The position numbers and the translations under genes were made by a program. Under the pieces are notes generated by a model that was not told where the DNA came from, searched no databases, and saw only the letters and a program-made list of their open reading frames with translations. 64,000 nucleotides of DNA from Gramella jeungdoensis. GTDB taxonomy: Bacteria; Bacteroidota; Bacteroidia; Flavobacteriales; Flavobacteriaceae. How positions within the stretch are numbered: the stretch's first letter is position 1; every line of letters starts with the position of its first letter. Shown piece after piece: positions 35,413 through 44,737 of the stretch. The stretch covers positions 496,001-560,000 of the forward strand of contig NZ_JAMSCK010000003.1 in NCBI RefSeq assembly GCF_023805255.1, in the 5' to 3' direction.

Positions 35413-36243
35413 TTAATGGAACTTTTTATCTTCAAAAAATTGGGCCATGACGGTTATAAACACATTTGACCAAATAGATTCTTCCTTTTCGTGAACAAAT
35501 GGAAGATGTCCTCCATTTGGAATAATCCATAGATATGAGTCTGGAATATTTTTATATAACTTGACTGGAATATCAATAGGAAAATGTTTATCTCTATCAC
35601 CGTGAATAATTAATGTCGGACATTTGATGATTGACAGATAAGGTGAGGTAAAATTCATATCTTCATACGTGGTACTGAGCTCCTTAAAAAGTCTTAATAA
35701 CTTTCTCGCTTGTTTTTCTCCTCCTGGCTGATGATAAAGAATATCTTTTCTCCATCTAATATCGATGGTTTCATATGTGGTATTTTTTTGAATATTCCTT
35801 GCTTCTTCAGGGTAATGAGTAGTACCACCAATTAATATCATTGCTTCCACTCTTGTAGAATCCATGGTGGTCATATGTAATAGAGTCATGGCACCTGAAC
35901 TAGTTCCTATAGCTTTAAACTTATTAATTCCTAGTGTATTCATAAGAGCATACATATCAATAGCTGCATCTCGATGACGAAAAACATCAGAAGGATTTTT
36001 CGAAAGGCCATGACCTCTTAAATCTGGAATTATGTATTGATACTTTTCGGGAAAATCATCTACCCAAGGCAGATACATTTTGTGACTTGCCGTTAAATTG
36101 TGCAATAATAAAACAGGCTCACCTTTTCCGTGAGTGATATAATGGATCTTTGTACCATTTACTTCCGCAAAGTTTTTATTCTGGCAAAACCCAATTAGTG
36201 AAACTGTAAGTAAGAGAAGCGTCAGTGCTTTTTTCATAACCAA
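35413..36243 (-). CDS. Secreted alpha/beta hydrolase
   Basis: 276 residues with a signal peptide (MVMKKALTLLLLTVSLIGFCQ; the ATG two codons later is an equally good start). The catalytic triad is visible: nucleophile serine in AIGTSSGAM (about 116-124), aspartate in IIHGDRDKHFP and histidine in PNGGHLPF. The oxyanion region LLHNLTAS, where HG is replaced by HN, is slightly unusual. Substrate unknown; similar proteins hydrolyse esters or lactones. Flanked by intergenic palindromes on both sides, so it looks like a single-gene unit. Confidence 0.85.
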   Translation of the reverse strand: MVMKKALTLLLLTVSLIGFCQNKNFAEVNGTKIHYITHGKGEPVLLLHNLTASHKMYLPWVDDFPEKYQYIIPDLRGHGLSKNPSDVFRHRDAAIDMYALMNTLGINKFKAIGTSSGAMTLLHMTTMDSTRVEAMILIGGTTHYPEEARNIQKNTTYETIDIRWRKDILYHQPGGEKQARKLLRLFKELSTTYEDMNFTSPYLSIIKCPTLIIHGDRDKHFPIDIPVKLYKNIPDSYLWIIPNGGHLPFVHEKEESIWSNVFITVMAQFFEDKKFH

Positions 36244-36656
36244 ATGTTTAATCTATAATTTATTTCACACATGGGCATAAAAGGCTTCGGTTAATTAAGG
36301 TTGCAGGATTTAGGAAATTGGAATTGTCTTCTTACTAGGTAGTTTCTTATTTTTAAATTTACATTTTTCCGATTAAATTCACAAATAACTAATAATAAAC
36401 ACATTAACTTCTTATCGATTGTTAGAATAGTTGAAAATAATTATAAAATTTTAAGGATAATAAATGATAAATTCTGACCTCACAGGTTTTCAAAACCTGT
36501 GAGGTCTTAGCAGGATTCCTTTTATAAAAGATGAAACTTTAGCAGGACTGAAACTGAAAGATGAAATCGCAATGAAGTAGCGTTTGCCTTTAGGAATAAT
36601 GAGATTCCTTCGCTTAGCTCTGGATGACTTAAGGCTTACCGCTTATAGCTTACAAC
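36244..36656. other. Intergenic region with a perfect palindrome
   Basis: 413 bases without a credible ORF. It holds the 31-bp palindrome at 36476..36506 and, near its right end, AGGCTTACCGCTTATAGCTT, a low-complexity string of a kind often seen between flavobacterial genes. The rest is AT-rich. Confidence 0.6.
36476..36506. repeat. Perfect 15-bp-arm palindrome, CCTCACAGG family
   Basis: GACCTCACAGGTTTT, a single central C, then the exact complement. Same core as the accC terminator at 20771, but without a T-run outside the stem. Confidence 0.85.
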
Positions 36657-37106
36657 TCAATTATCGCTCGCAAACCACTCAGCAAAGGAAGATTCGGTTT
36701 CCTGAAGTTTGAGGGAGTGGAGACTTATATGTGATGGAAGGTGTTTTTTGATCTTTTCTGCAAAATCTATCACCATGTTCTCACTGGTAGGCTGGTAATC
36801 TACAAGGATGATATGATGGCCGCGGCTTTTGAGCTCCTCGGCAAGTTCTACATGCGGAGTGTTCTTATTAAAAACCGTTGCATGATCAAATTTGTCTACA
36901 ATTTCCGATTTCACGATCTTCTTAAGATCCCCAAAATCTATCACCATTCCAAATTTGACATTTTCACTATCTGTGATCGGCTTTCCTATAACAGTTACAC
37001 TTAATTTATAGCTGTGGCCATGCACGTTCCTGCATTTCCCGTCGTAACCATAGAGGGCGTGACCGGTTTCAAAAGAGAATTGTTTGGTGATTCTAATATT
37101 GCTCAT
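36657..37106 (-). CDS. queD: 6-carboxy-5,6,7,8-tetrahydropterin synthase
   Basis: 149 residues of the QueD/PTPS family. Zinc ligands are visible: H16 (FETGHAL) and the HGH at about 29-31, with the catalytic cysteine in KCRNVHGH. The KFGMVIDFGDLK and FDHATVFN elements are classic. It converts dihydroneopterin triphosphate to carboxytetrahydropterin for queuosine or related 7-deazaguanines. queC and queE are not nearby. It is divergent from the 2OG oxygenase gene. Confidence 0.93.
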   Translation of the reverse strand: MSNIRITKQFSFETGHALYGYDGKCRNVHGHSYKLSVTVIGKPITDSENVKFGMVIDFGDLKKIVKSEIVDKFDHATVFNKNTPHVELAEELKSRGHHIILVDYQPTSENMVIDFAEKIKKHLPSHISLHSLKLQETESSFAEWFASDN

Positions 37107-37205
37107 TTCGGCATAATTTGATACAAAGATAACTGATTTTTTGAGCCTGAATTTTTAACATTCCCGATTTGATTTCTGGAGTATATTTGCGAAATTTTTA
37201 TTGTC

Positions 37206-37859
37206 ATGGTTCAGCAAGATTTAGAGCTTTTTGAGCAGCTCGAGTTTAAGGAGAATCCTCTTTATGAGCAGGTGATTTCAGATCTTTTAGAGAAGAAATA
37301 CAGTATCATCGATAATTTCTTCGAGGAAGCAGAGGTGAACAAACTAAGAGGTAGCCTTCTTAATAAATATGAAGAGGATAACTTTAAAAAGGCCGCTATA
37401 GGAAACCGAACCAACGAGATCATCGCAAAATCTATTCGAGGGGATTTCATTCTCTGGATCAATGAAGCTGATGCTGGCGAGGCGGAAAAGATTTATTTCA
37501 ATAAGATAAATTCACTGGTAGACTACCTGAATCGCACCTGTTTTATGGGAATCCTTACCAAGGAATTCCATTATGCGCTCTATCCTGAAGGAACTTTTTA
37601 TAAACGACATCTGGATACCTTTCAGAATGATGGCAGAAGAAAACTTTCCATGGTATGTTATCTCAATAATGAAGACTGGAAACCCGAAAATGGTGGTGAA
37701 CTTACTATTTATACAGAAAATGGCGGAAAAGAAGAGGAAATTAATATCTATCCCTTTCCCGGAAGAGTAGTGATCTTTGAGAGCCAGGAATTGGAACACG
37801 AGGTGAAGCCCGTTAAGGTACCTCGTTTAAGCATTACAGGCTGGTTGAAAACCCGCTAG
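37206..37859 (+). CDS. 2-oxoglutarate/Fe(II) oxygenase, prolyl 4-hydroxylase-like
   Basis: 217 residues. The iron site is complete: HLD in YKRHLDTFQ (about 132-138) and the distal histidine in ELEHEVKPV, with the 2-oxoglutarate arginine in VPRLSITGW. This is the P4Hc family that hydroxylates proline or related residues; in bacteria one target is the translation factor EF-Tu. No partner is adjacent. It is monocistronic and convergent with a run of two tiny membrane-protein genes that ends one base after it. Confidence 0.88.
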   Translation: MVQQDLELFEQLEFKENPLYEQVISDLLEKKYSIIDNFFEEAEVNKLRGSLLNKYEEDNFKKAAIGNRTNEIIAKSIRGDFILWINEADAGEAEKIYFNKINSLVDYLNRTCFMGILTKEFHYALYPEGTFYKRHLDTFQNDGRRKLSMVCYLNNEDWKPENGGELTIYTENGGKEEEINIYPFPGRVVIFESQELEHEVKPVKVPRLSITGWLKTR

Positions 37860-37970
37860 CTATTTTCTGAATCTTTTATAAACGAACACGCCAATAAGTA
37901 TAAGGGCGAGGATGATCCAGAATCCCATGCCGCTTAAAAACCTAAAAAATTCCCAGGTGTCCTGATCCAT
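37860..37970 (-). CDS. Predicted 36-residue single-pass membrane peptide
   Basis: The ATG is complementary to 37968..37970 and the stop to 37860..37862. The product begins MDQDTWEFFRFLSGMG, has one hydrophobic helix (FWIILALILIGVFVY) and ends KRFRK. The start overlaps the stop of the upstream small gene by one base (TGATG), a strong sign of translational coupling. The aromatic N-terminus, single helix and basic end mirror the upstream 61-residue protein, so the two may form a pair. No family recognised. Confidence 0.5.
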   Translation of the reverse strand: MDQDTWEFFRFLSGMGFWIILALILIGVFVYKRFRK

Positions 37971-38155
37971 CAGTTCTTTTTGTTTCTTTCATGTCTTACT
38001 CTCCATCTATAGCGCGCATAAAAGAATAAGCCTAATAATACCAGTATTGCAAGTAAGTACCAGAAATTTTCTGTTATGAATTCCCTTAAGGTCCATCCCC
38101 ATTCCTGTATCTCGGTAGGGTCTTTATCTTTTGGTAAGTGTTCCTGCTGCATCAT
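37970..38155 (-). CDS. 61-residue single-pass membrane protein
   Basis: A polar N-terminal 25 residues (with WGWTLREFI) precede one transmembrane helix (about 31-48, WYLLAILVLLGLFFYARY) and a very basic tail RWRVRHERNKKN, so the tail should be cytoplasmic. It starts 4 bases after the enoyl-CoA hydratase stop and overlaps the next tiny gene by one base, forming a three-gene unit. Function unknown; small subunits or assembly factors of membrane complexes have this shape. Confidence 0.6.
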   Translation of the reverse strand: MMQQEHLPKDKDPTEIQEWGWTLREFITENFWYLLAILVLLGLFFYARYRWRVRHERNKKN

Positions 38156-38159
38156 ATCT

Positions 38160-38927
38160 TTATTTTTTGAATTTAGCCAGTGCCTGTTTAGTAAATTCTG
38201 ATAGCACTAATTCTCCCGATATTGCAGCCCGTTCATACAGCAAATGCTCCCAGTTTTCAGTGCCTTTCCAAAGGCTCTTTTTCATTTCTTCCAGGGCAGA
38301 AGGGTTATAGGAAGCCAGTTTTGAAGTAAAGATCTCGACTTCCTTATCCAGGTCTTTTATGTTTTCAAAAACCCGGGCGTACAGGCCCTTTTCTTTTGCC
38401 CAGTATGCATTCTTCCATTCATGGGCTGCCAGGCTTAGTTCTGCGAGGGCTCCTACTCCCATCTTTCTTTTAACCGCCGGCGCAATCACAAAAGGACCTA
38501 TCCCAATGCTTAACTCTGAAAGGCGTATGGCTGCAGCATCTGTAGCCATTGCGTAGTCACACGCGGCTACCAGTCCAACTCCACCCCCAACAGTTTTTCC
38601 CTGTATCCGGCCTATGACAGGTTTTTTGCAGGCCCTCATCGCATTGATCACATTAGCGAAACCTGAAAAGAATTTTCTTCCACTTTCCAGATCATCAATC
38701 TCAATAAGTTCATTAAACGAGGCTCCCGCACAAAATGCTTTTTCCCCTTCCGACTTTAATAGAATAACGTTTACATTTTCATCATCTGAAAGTTTCCTAA
38801 ACTCTTTCTCAAGTCTGTCCAGGAGTTCTGAAGGAAAGGAATTGCTCGCAGGATGTCCAAACTCTACAGTTGCGATCTTATTTTCAATGCTAGTATATAA
38901 ACTTCCGTTCTCGCGGCTGGTGGTCAT
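38160..38927 (-). CDS. Enoyl-CoA hydratase/isomerase family protein
   Basis: 255 residues with a crotonase fold. The oxyanion-hole segments are AFCAGASFNELIE (about 70-82) and GRIQGKTVGGGVGLVAACDYAMAT (about 110-133), as in enoyl-CoA hydratases. The two catalytic glutamates of true hydratases are not both evident: the second position falls in ELSIGIGPF. It could therefore be an isomerase or another crotonase. Substrate unknown. It leads the two tiny membrane-protein genes. Confidence 0.88.
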   Translation of the reverse strand: MTTSRENGSLYTSIENKIATVEFGHPASNSFPSELLDRLEKEFRKLSDDENVNVILLKSEGEKAFCAGASFNELIEIDDLESGRKFFSGFANVINAMRACKKPVIGRIQGKTVGGGVGLVAACDYAMATDAAAIRLSELSIGIGPFVIAPAVKRKMGVGALAELSLAAHEWKNAYWAKEKGLYARVFENIKDLDKEVEIFTSKLASYNPSALEEMKKSLWKGTENWEHLLYERAAISGELVLSEFTKQALAKFKK

Positions 38928-38990
38928 AAAATTCAGGTTTTTACCAAAGTTAAGGATATTGCTTAAAAGCAGAAGCCAACTTAACAGAAT

Positions 38991-40319
38991 CTAAACTTCC
39001 TTATGCAGGTATTTTCTGCGGAAATAGACAACCAGGGTACTACTTCTAATGAGCATCCATACGAAAAAGGCGATCCAGATTCCATATAATTTCAACCCGA
39101 AGTAATCAGATATAAGCAGGGCAGGAGTGAAGCCCAGAAATGTTGCTACAAGTAAGACGTTTCTAAGATATTTAGCTTCCCCCAATCCTTTAAAGATACC
39201 GTCAAACATAAAAGCTATCGCATTTACGGGTTGCATGATAAGCACCATCCAGAAGACCGAGGAGAAGAGAGCAAGTACCGTAGCCTCTTTATTGAACAAT
39301 AAACCTATCTGGTTATAAAAAAGAGCACAGAGAGCCATCAGGATTATCGCTATTAAAACGGCGTATTTACTTATTTTCTTACTGAGTTCCCAGAGATTCC
39401 TGTAATCCATAGCTCCGAGTAGCTTCCCTCCAATCGCATTTCCGGCATTTGCATAGCCGTCTATAAAAAAGCTGAAGAACAGCCAGATATTCATTAGTAT
39501 ACTTTGTGCGGCGATATAATTCTTTCCATAATCTGTGGCATAGGCGTTGGCGAGATAAATGGCAAAATTGAGCGCAGCTGTACGCACAAAGAGATTGGCT
39601 GCCATTAACAGCAATCCTTTCATTCGTGGATTTATATTAAAACTCAGTTTGAGATGAAAGGGGGTCTTCTTAAAGAAAAACCAGAAGGCCATTACAAGCA
39701 TGGTAGCCTGAGCAGCGAGACTCGCATAGGCAGCTCCTTTTAAATGCATAGGAGGTATTAACCCGTCAATTCCATAAACCAGCAAATAATCTAGCGCAAC
39801 ATTTACTGCGGCGCCTGTAAGGCTGCATTTCATGGCCCATAAGGTGTTCTGAAGTCCGCGGAAAATGCCAAAAATCGCGAAGGTCACCAGGGTTAGAGGA
39901 TATCCTAGTGCCCGGATCTGGTAATAATCTTCAGAATACTGTAATATTAGTCCTTCAGCATTATATGCACTGAAAATTGCACGTGCAAAAAAAGCAGTAA
40001 CCCCGTAAATGGCCAGACTGAACAGAAAATTGAAGGCAATGGCCTGTGGGATAAGTGTTTTAACCGCGTGAAGACGATTTGCACCAAGATGCTGAGAAAC
40101 GATGGCTGAAATAGCAGTTTTGGTCTGGGCAACAATCCAGATAATGGCAGAAAGAAAAGAACCTACAATTCCTGCAGCGGCAAGCGCCTCCACCGAGTTT
40201 TTACCTACATTTCCTATAACCGCTATATCGGTGAGGGAAATAAGAGGCTCGGCAATCCCCGCAATAATAGCGGGAATGGCTATCTTATTGATATTTTTAA
40301 AACTTACTGAATCTGCCAA
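38991..40319 (-). CDS. MATE-family multidrug/sodium antiporter
   Basis: 442 residues and about 12 hydrophobic segments arranged as two MatE halves. The start KINKIAIPAIIAGIAEPLISLTDIAVIG and the centre of the second half (AAQSILMNIWLFFSF) fit the DinF/NorM branch. It should export cationic compounds in exchange for sodium ions or protons. No regulator is adjacent. The gene is separated by 39 bases from the GNAT gene upstream and may share its transcript. Confidence 0.93.
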   Translation of the reverse strand: MADSVSFKNINKIAIPAIIAGIAEPLISLTDIAVIGNVGKNSVEALAAAGIVGSFLSAIIWIVAQTKTAISAIVSQHLGANRLHAVKTLIPQAIAFNFLFSLAIYGVTAFFARAIFSAYNAEGLILQYSEDYYQIRALGYPLTLVTFAIFGIFRGLQNTLWAMKCSLTGAAVNVALDYLLVYGIDGLIPPMHLKGAAYASLAAQATMLVMAFWFFFKKTPFHLKLSFNINPRMKGLLLMAANLFVRTAALNFAIYLANAYATDYGKNYIAAQSILMNIWLFFSFFIDGYANAGNAIGGKLLGAMDYRNLWELSKKISKYAVLIAIILMALCALFYNQIGLLFNKEATVLALFSSVFWMVLIMQPVNAIAFMFDGIFKGLGEAKYLRNVLLVATFLGFTPALLISDYFGLKLYGIWIAFFVWMLIRSSTLVVYFRRKYLHKEV

Positions 40320-40358
40320 GGGACTGGTAAATGAAGAGCAAATATAGAGGCTAACTAA

Positions 40359-40862
40359 TTAAATAAGCAACTCATAGCAGTAAAAAGGATGCTCACTTTG
40401 TTTGGGGAAGTAGATATTCCCTAATTTTTGATAACCCCGCGATTCATAAAACTTCTGATTTCTTTTATTCTGGCTGAAGGTATCCAGCCTTATCGATTCG
40501 AATTCGTGCTCCCTCGCATAATTCTCGGCAAAATCCATCAGTTTACGTGCATATCCCTGCCCCCAAACATCGGGATGAGTCGCAAGGCGATGTATATAAA
40601 TATTTGACTCGGTTTTACTTAACCATTTTATGGGAATATATTCATCGTCCATATCTTCTGTGATAACAATAATGCCCATAATTTGACCATTCTCCTCATA
40701 GAGATAAAGTTCTTCTTTTTCAATATCAGCTTTTAATTTTTCAAGAGAAGGATAGTGTTCATTCCACTGGTAGATACCTTTATAGCACATGGCTTTTGCA
40801 CATGCTTCGGTAAGAGATTTTATTTCTTCAAGCTGATGTATTCCGGCCTTTTTGATCATCAA
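40359..40862 (-). CDS. GNAT-family N-acetyltransferase
   Basis: 167 residues. The acetyl-CoA motif A is HRLATHPDVWGQGYARKLMDFAE (about 91-113, Q/RxxGxG/A as QGYAR), followed by RLDTFSQNKRNQKFYESRGYQKLG, the motif B end. The substrate amine cannot be inferred. It is transcribed away from tRNA-Ala and lies just upstream of the MATE gene. Confidence 0.9.
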   Translation of the reverse strand: MMIKKAGIHQLEEIKSLTEACAKAMCYKGIYQWNEHYPSLEKLKADIEKEELYLYEENGQIMGIIVITEDMDDEYIPIKWLSKTESNIYIHRLATHPDVWGQGYARKLMDFAENYAREHEFESIRLDTFSQNKRNQKFYESRGYQKLGNIYFPKQSEHPFYCYELLI

Positions 40863-40921
40863 ATTTTCGAAAAATAAAAGATTTCCATATTTCAGAAAAA
40901 TTATTACATTTGCTCCCAGTC

Positions 40922-40995
<74 letters not shown>

Positions 40996-41000
40996 CAAAA

Positions 41001-41028
41001 AAAACCACTGTTTTCACAGTGGTTTTTT
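41001..41028. terminator. Bidirectional intrinsic terminator after tRNA-Ala
   Basis: AAAACCACTG, loop TTTTCA, CAGTGGTTTTTT. A-run on one side and T-run on the other make it work for the tRNA and for the convergent hydrolase gene. Confidence 0.85.
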
Positions 41029-41033
41029 ATTTT

Positions 41034-41930
41034 CTAATCGTCATCAGATTCCCCGTACTCGTCCCATAATTCTTTGGAATCTGTTTTCAGGAAAGCTATA
41101 CTTTTCTTGATCACATGTTTAAATTCTTTTGGCAACTCTTCACCATTCCAAGGATGTTTAGTTCCAAATACATGGTCGGCATTTTCTACCAGAAGTAGTT
41201 TTGGAGCCGGGCTCCACTCAAATAAATTTCCGGCCTCTCCAATAGATACGCTGGTATCACTGCTGCCATGAGCAATAAGGTGAGGGATCTTCAATTTTTT
41301 TGCAGCTTTTTTGATGCTAAGGCGCTCTTTATTTTCCTTGTAATTCTTATAGAACTGGTAATGATGAGGTAATTGCTGACCGGTTCTTGTATTCACGATA
41401 TACTGCACTCCTTTCTTTTCCCAGGCTTCGAGTTTTTTTCCTTCCGGGAAGCGGGATCCGAAATCGGATACAGAGGCATAGGTCAATATTTTGCCAATTC
41501 TTTTGTCTTCAGCAGCTTTAATTACGGCTATTCCACCTCCTCTTGAATGTCCTATGAGGTTTATATTACTTGCATCGATCTGCTGAGCGAATTTAAAATC
41601 AGGCAACAGTATCCAATCTATTACAGATTGCAGGTCGTCCAGCTCTTTCACATAATTATTGTCGCCAAAGGCTTCAATATTAAGAAATTCGGTGAGGTGA
41701 TCTGGTCCGGTTCCATTATGGCTGAAGTTGAATTTCACAAAAAAGAAGCCTTCTTCGGCAAATCTATCACCCATGATATCCCAGGCCCCCCAGTCTTTAA
41801 AACCCTTGTAGCCGTGACAGAAAATCACAATTGGTTTGGCTTTGCCATCATCTTTAAAAATAATATCGGCAACAATAGGTTTTTTGTGCTTGCCTTCTAT
41901 GACAAGGTTTTTTTCTTTAGAAACTTCCAT
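41034..41930 (-). CDS. Alpha/beta hydrolase, BAAT/DLH-like
   Basis: 298 residues, no signal peptide. Nucleophile serine in IGHSRGGGIAV (about 126-136), aspartate or glutamate in HGSSDTSVSI, histidine in ADHVFGTKHPW; the HGYKGFKDWG loop forms the oxyanion hole. It resembles bacterial acyl-CoA thioester or dipeptidyl-type hydrolases but the substrate is open. The start overlaps the end of the AddB-like gene by 14 bases, so it is probably translated from the same transcript. Confidence 0.85.
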   Translation of the reverse strand: MEVSKEKNLVIEGKHKKPIVADIIFKDDGKAKPIVIFCHGYKGFKDWGAWDIMGDRFAEEGFFFVKFNFSHNGTGPDHLTEFLNIEAFGDNNYVKELDDLQSVIDWILLPDFKFAQQIDASNINLIGHSRGGGIAVIKAAEDKRIGKILTYASVSDFGSRFPEGKKLEAWEKKGVQYIVNTRTGQQLPHHYQFYKNYKENKERLSIKKAAKKLKIPHLIAHGSSDTSVSIGEAGNLFEWSPAPKLLLVENADHVFGTKHPWNGEELPKEFKHVIKKSIAFLKTDSKELWDEYGESDDD

Positions 41931-44673
41931 GTGTCTTCTTAATTTCTTTTTCTGTAAATGGAATTTCCGGGTTGCAGATCTCCATTATTAATTTCTTCAT
42001 TTCAGATTGAAACAGGTCCAGGGTTTCCTGAGTTATCAGAGGATCTTTCTTTCTGGATCCCGGTTCCTTTTTCTCAAACTTTAAAAATCCTGATCTTAAG
42101 TTCTTGAAAGAGATGATTCCTGCCTCTGCCGGGAATGTAAGGTCTTTCTCAAGGGCAATCAAGCTTGCATAAGTTAAAACCTGAAAACTTTTAGAGTATT
42201 TGTCATAATCTTTTGTTATTTCCTCCCAATCTTCAAGGTTCAGGTGTCTCGATTCTACTTTCCCGGTTTTATAATCTATAATTCTGGGAATCCCGTTGCT
42301 GGTTTCAAAACGATCAACCTTGCCGCGAAGATAAACTGAAAAACCTAAATTTTCTACAGGAAATTCTATTTTGAGATCCTTTTCAATCTGAATGATTTTT
42401 ATCTCTTCTCCGGCCTTTAACCTGTCTAATTCGTAGTTAAGAAAATTATGCAGGTAGCGCTTGGCTACCTCGAAAATGAGAAGGTTCTTCCCTTTTTCCA
42501 GCGGTACCTTGCTATAGGTATTTGCAAATTCCTTTTTAATTTGCTGGTTGGCCTGATTGATAAAGCCTTTAATAAGGCCTTCCGAAATAACTTGCCCTTC
42601 ATATGGCTTGTAAAGATTTTCCAGGGAGTTGTGCACAACCGTTCCCAAGGTGTTGAAGGCAACGGTCTCTTCAACTTCCTCCTGATCGCGAATACCCAGA
42701 ACGTACTGATGGTAGAAATCAAGAGGGTTTCTTATGTAAGTCGTAAGTGCTGATGGTGAAAAACCAGAGCCTGCCAGTGCTTTTAGTTTTTCAAGTATTT
42801 CAGGTGTTTTTCTTACTTCTTTAAGTTCTTTTCCGGTTTTGGGAACCTTAGGGCTTACCAGAATATTCCTTAATTCATGTCCGGGTCGTTTTTCGATCTC
42901 CAGCTGAGTGAGGAACCTGCTCTTTTCTCCTGAATTTAATCCGTCAGCTTCGGTGTTGTAAAGTAAATTGACATTCTTTGCCCTTTGCAGTAGTCTGTAA
43001 AAGTGATAGGTGTAAACTGCATCTTTTTCCCTGTAGGTTGGCAGATTGTATTCCTGTTTCAGATCATAGGGGATAAAGGAATTTTCTGATTTTCCCGCGG
43101 GTAAAACGCCTTCATTTAATGAAGTTATTATCACTGTTTCAAAATCAAGGGCTCTCGATTCGAGCATTCCCATCAATTGCAGGCCCTGGAAAGGTCTACC
43201 CTGAAAGTCGAGTGTTTCGGTACTCAACATTTCTTTATAGAAGCCGTAGAGCGAGCTGATAGTTTTCAGATGAGGGTATTTATTGTTGAGGTTTTCCAGT
43301 TTATTGAAGAGCACGTGGAAATGATAAAGAAATTCCAGGCCAATCTGATCTTTTTCTTTCTTCAGAAAAACTTTTAAAGACTGTATTATTTGATGAAAAT
43401 CCTCAATAAGGAGGGAAACAGAATCCTCTTTTGGGCGAATGCAGGCTGAAACAATTTCTTTTAGTTCCTCAGGGAAAGCTGAGATTATTTCATCAGGATG
43501 AAGGTAAATAAGATTTTCAGAATGAATCCTTTGAATTAAGCTGTCTGCATAGGGTGCCAGAATAGGATTCAGGGAAGAATGATTGATTACCGAAATAATA
43601 TCCTTGTAATAATAATTCCCTGTAGTTTGAATGTGTATCTGGAAAAGGCTTTCAAAAAGAGAATTGACAGGTGCATTCTTTACAGGAAATCCCATTGTAA
43701 TATTCAATTCATCGATTTCTTCTGGTAAGGAGTTAAGTACAGGTAGTAACAATTCTTCCTCTCCCAATACAATCGCTGTATTTTGTAATTGTTCTGTGCT
43801 CAATCCCGTAAGGATGTCTCCCAGGTATTTCGCCTGCCCGATGTTCTTGGGAACACCAATCATTTCAATTTCTTTAGGCTCAGAATAATGTGTAGAAAAG
43901 GAATCGTATGAATTCTTCTGGTAATAATCCCAGTTTTCGAGATAATCCCTTATAAAGACCGAAGCACCATGAGAAGAATCGGAATAAAATACATTATCTA
44001 AATCCCAGAATACCCTGGCGATTTTCTGTTCAAGCATGTTCTGAATGATCAATTGTTCAGAAGCGTTAAGTGCATTAAAGCCGATAAATACGTGTTGCTT
44101 TTGATTGCTAATTATGTATTCACGAATACCCTTCGCAGCCTCACGGTAGATGAGTCCCTGATATCCCTGCTTTTTCTTTAGTAATTTCTCACTTAAAGCC
44201 TCATAGTAGAGAGGGAGCTTTTTCCAGAATCTAAGGTATCTCTTAATGAGATCGGTCTTTTCATCCTGAAGATACCAGTGCTTTATATCCTGAATACCTG
44301 ATAGATAATTAAAAAAGGGTTCGTGGTCTATTAGATAGCGATCTATTTCGTTGAAGTCATGAATAAGACTTTGGGCCCATGTGGTAAAGGTTTCAAAATC
44401 TTCAAGTTCTTCTGGAGAAGTAAGGTTTTTATAAACATCGTAGAATTCAAAAAGACTGATGGTATTGTCTATAGGCTGTAATCCTGAAATAACCTCTGCG
44501 AACTCCTCAATACTGTATATGGTTGGCGCAAATAAATTTACATCTGATACGGCTGCAAGTTCCTTAACGAGATAAGATCCAGCTCTTTTACTGGGAAGAA
44601 TAAAGATGATATCAGAAAGTGGGGTGGAAGTTTGATTGAGCTTCTCTAATACTTCACGTATAAATGATTTCAT
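41917..44673 (-). CDS. AddB-like PD-(D/E)XK nuclease
   Basis: 918 residues. The N-terminal half is an UvrD-like helicase fold that has lost its P-loop (FILPSKRAGSYLVKEL where Walker A would be), as in AddB. The C-terminal RecB-type nuclease domain keeps GTVVHNSLE, PRIIDYKTGKVESR and QVLTYASLIALEK. The iron-sulfur cysteines of typical AddB are missing: the position before PLDFYHQY is asparagine and only one cysteine lies near the end. With the AddA-like gene at 47594 it should process double-strand breaks for RecA. Confidence 0.85.
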   Translation of the reverse strand: MKSFIREVLEKLNQTSTPLSDIIFILPSKRAGSYLVKELAAVSDVNLFAPTIYSIEEFAEVISGLQPIDNTISLFEFYDVYKNLTSPEELEDFETFTTWAQSLIHDFNEIDRYLIDHEPFFNYLSGIQDIKHWYLQDEKTDLIKRYLRFWKKLPLYYEALSEKLLKKKQGYQGLIYREAAKGIREYIISNQKQHVFIGFNALNASEQLIIQNMLEQKIARVFWDLDNVFYSDSSHGASVFIRDYLENWDYYQKNSYDSFSTHYSEPKEIEMIGVPKNIGQAKYLGDILTGLSTEQLQNTAIVLGEEELLLPVLNSLPEEIDELNITMGFPVKNAPVNSLFESLFQIHIQTTGNYYYKDIISVINHSSLNPILAPYADSLIQRIHSENLIYLHPDEIISAFPEELKEIVSACIRPKEDSVSLLIEDFHQIIQSLKVFLKKEKDQIGLEFLYHFHVLFNKLENLNNKYPHLKTISSLYGFYKEMLSTETLDFQGRPFQGLQLMGMLESRALDFETVIITSLNEGVLPAGKSENSFIPYDLKQEYNLPTYREKDAVYTYHFYRLLQRAKNVNLLYNTEADGLNSGEKSRFLTQLEIEKRPGHELRNILVSPKVPKTGKELKEVRKTPEILEKLKALAGSGFSPSALTTYIRNPLDFYHQYVLGIRDQEEVEETVAFNTLGTVVHNSLENLYKPYEGQVISEGLIKGFINQANQQIKKEFANTYSKVPLEKGKNLLIFEVAKRYLHNFLNYELDRLKAGEEIKIIQIEKDLKIEFPVENLGFSVYLRGKVDRFETSNGIPRIIDYKTGKVESRHLNLEDWEEITKDYDKYSKSFQVLTYASLIALEKDLTFPAEAGIISFKNLRSGFLKFEKKEPGSRKKDPLITQETLDLFQSEMKKLIMEICNPEIPFTEKEIKKTHGSF

Positions 44674-44683
44674 ACGCCTAAAA

Positions 44684-44713
44684 TAAAAAAACGCCCCGCA
44701 ATGCGGAGCGTTT
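44684..44713 (-). terminator. Intrinsic terminator after the OmpA gene
   Basis: ACGC-C-CCGC with GCGG-A-GCGT. The inner mismatch becomes a G-U pair only on the minus strand, which also has the T-run, so it works for the OmpA gene. Confidence 0.85.
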
Positions 44714-44737
44714 TCCTTTGTGATTTATCAAGAACAA

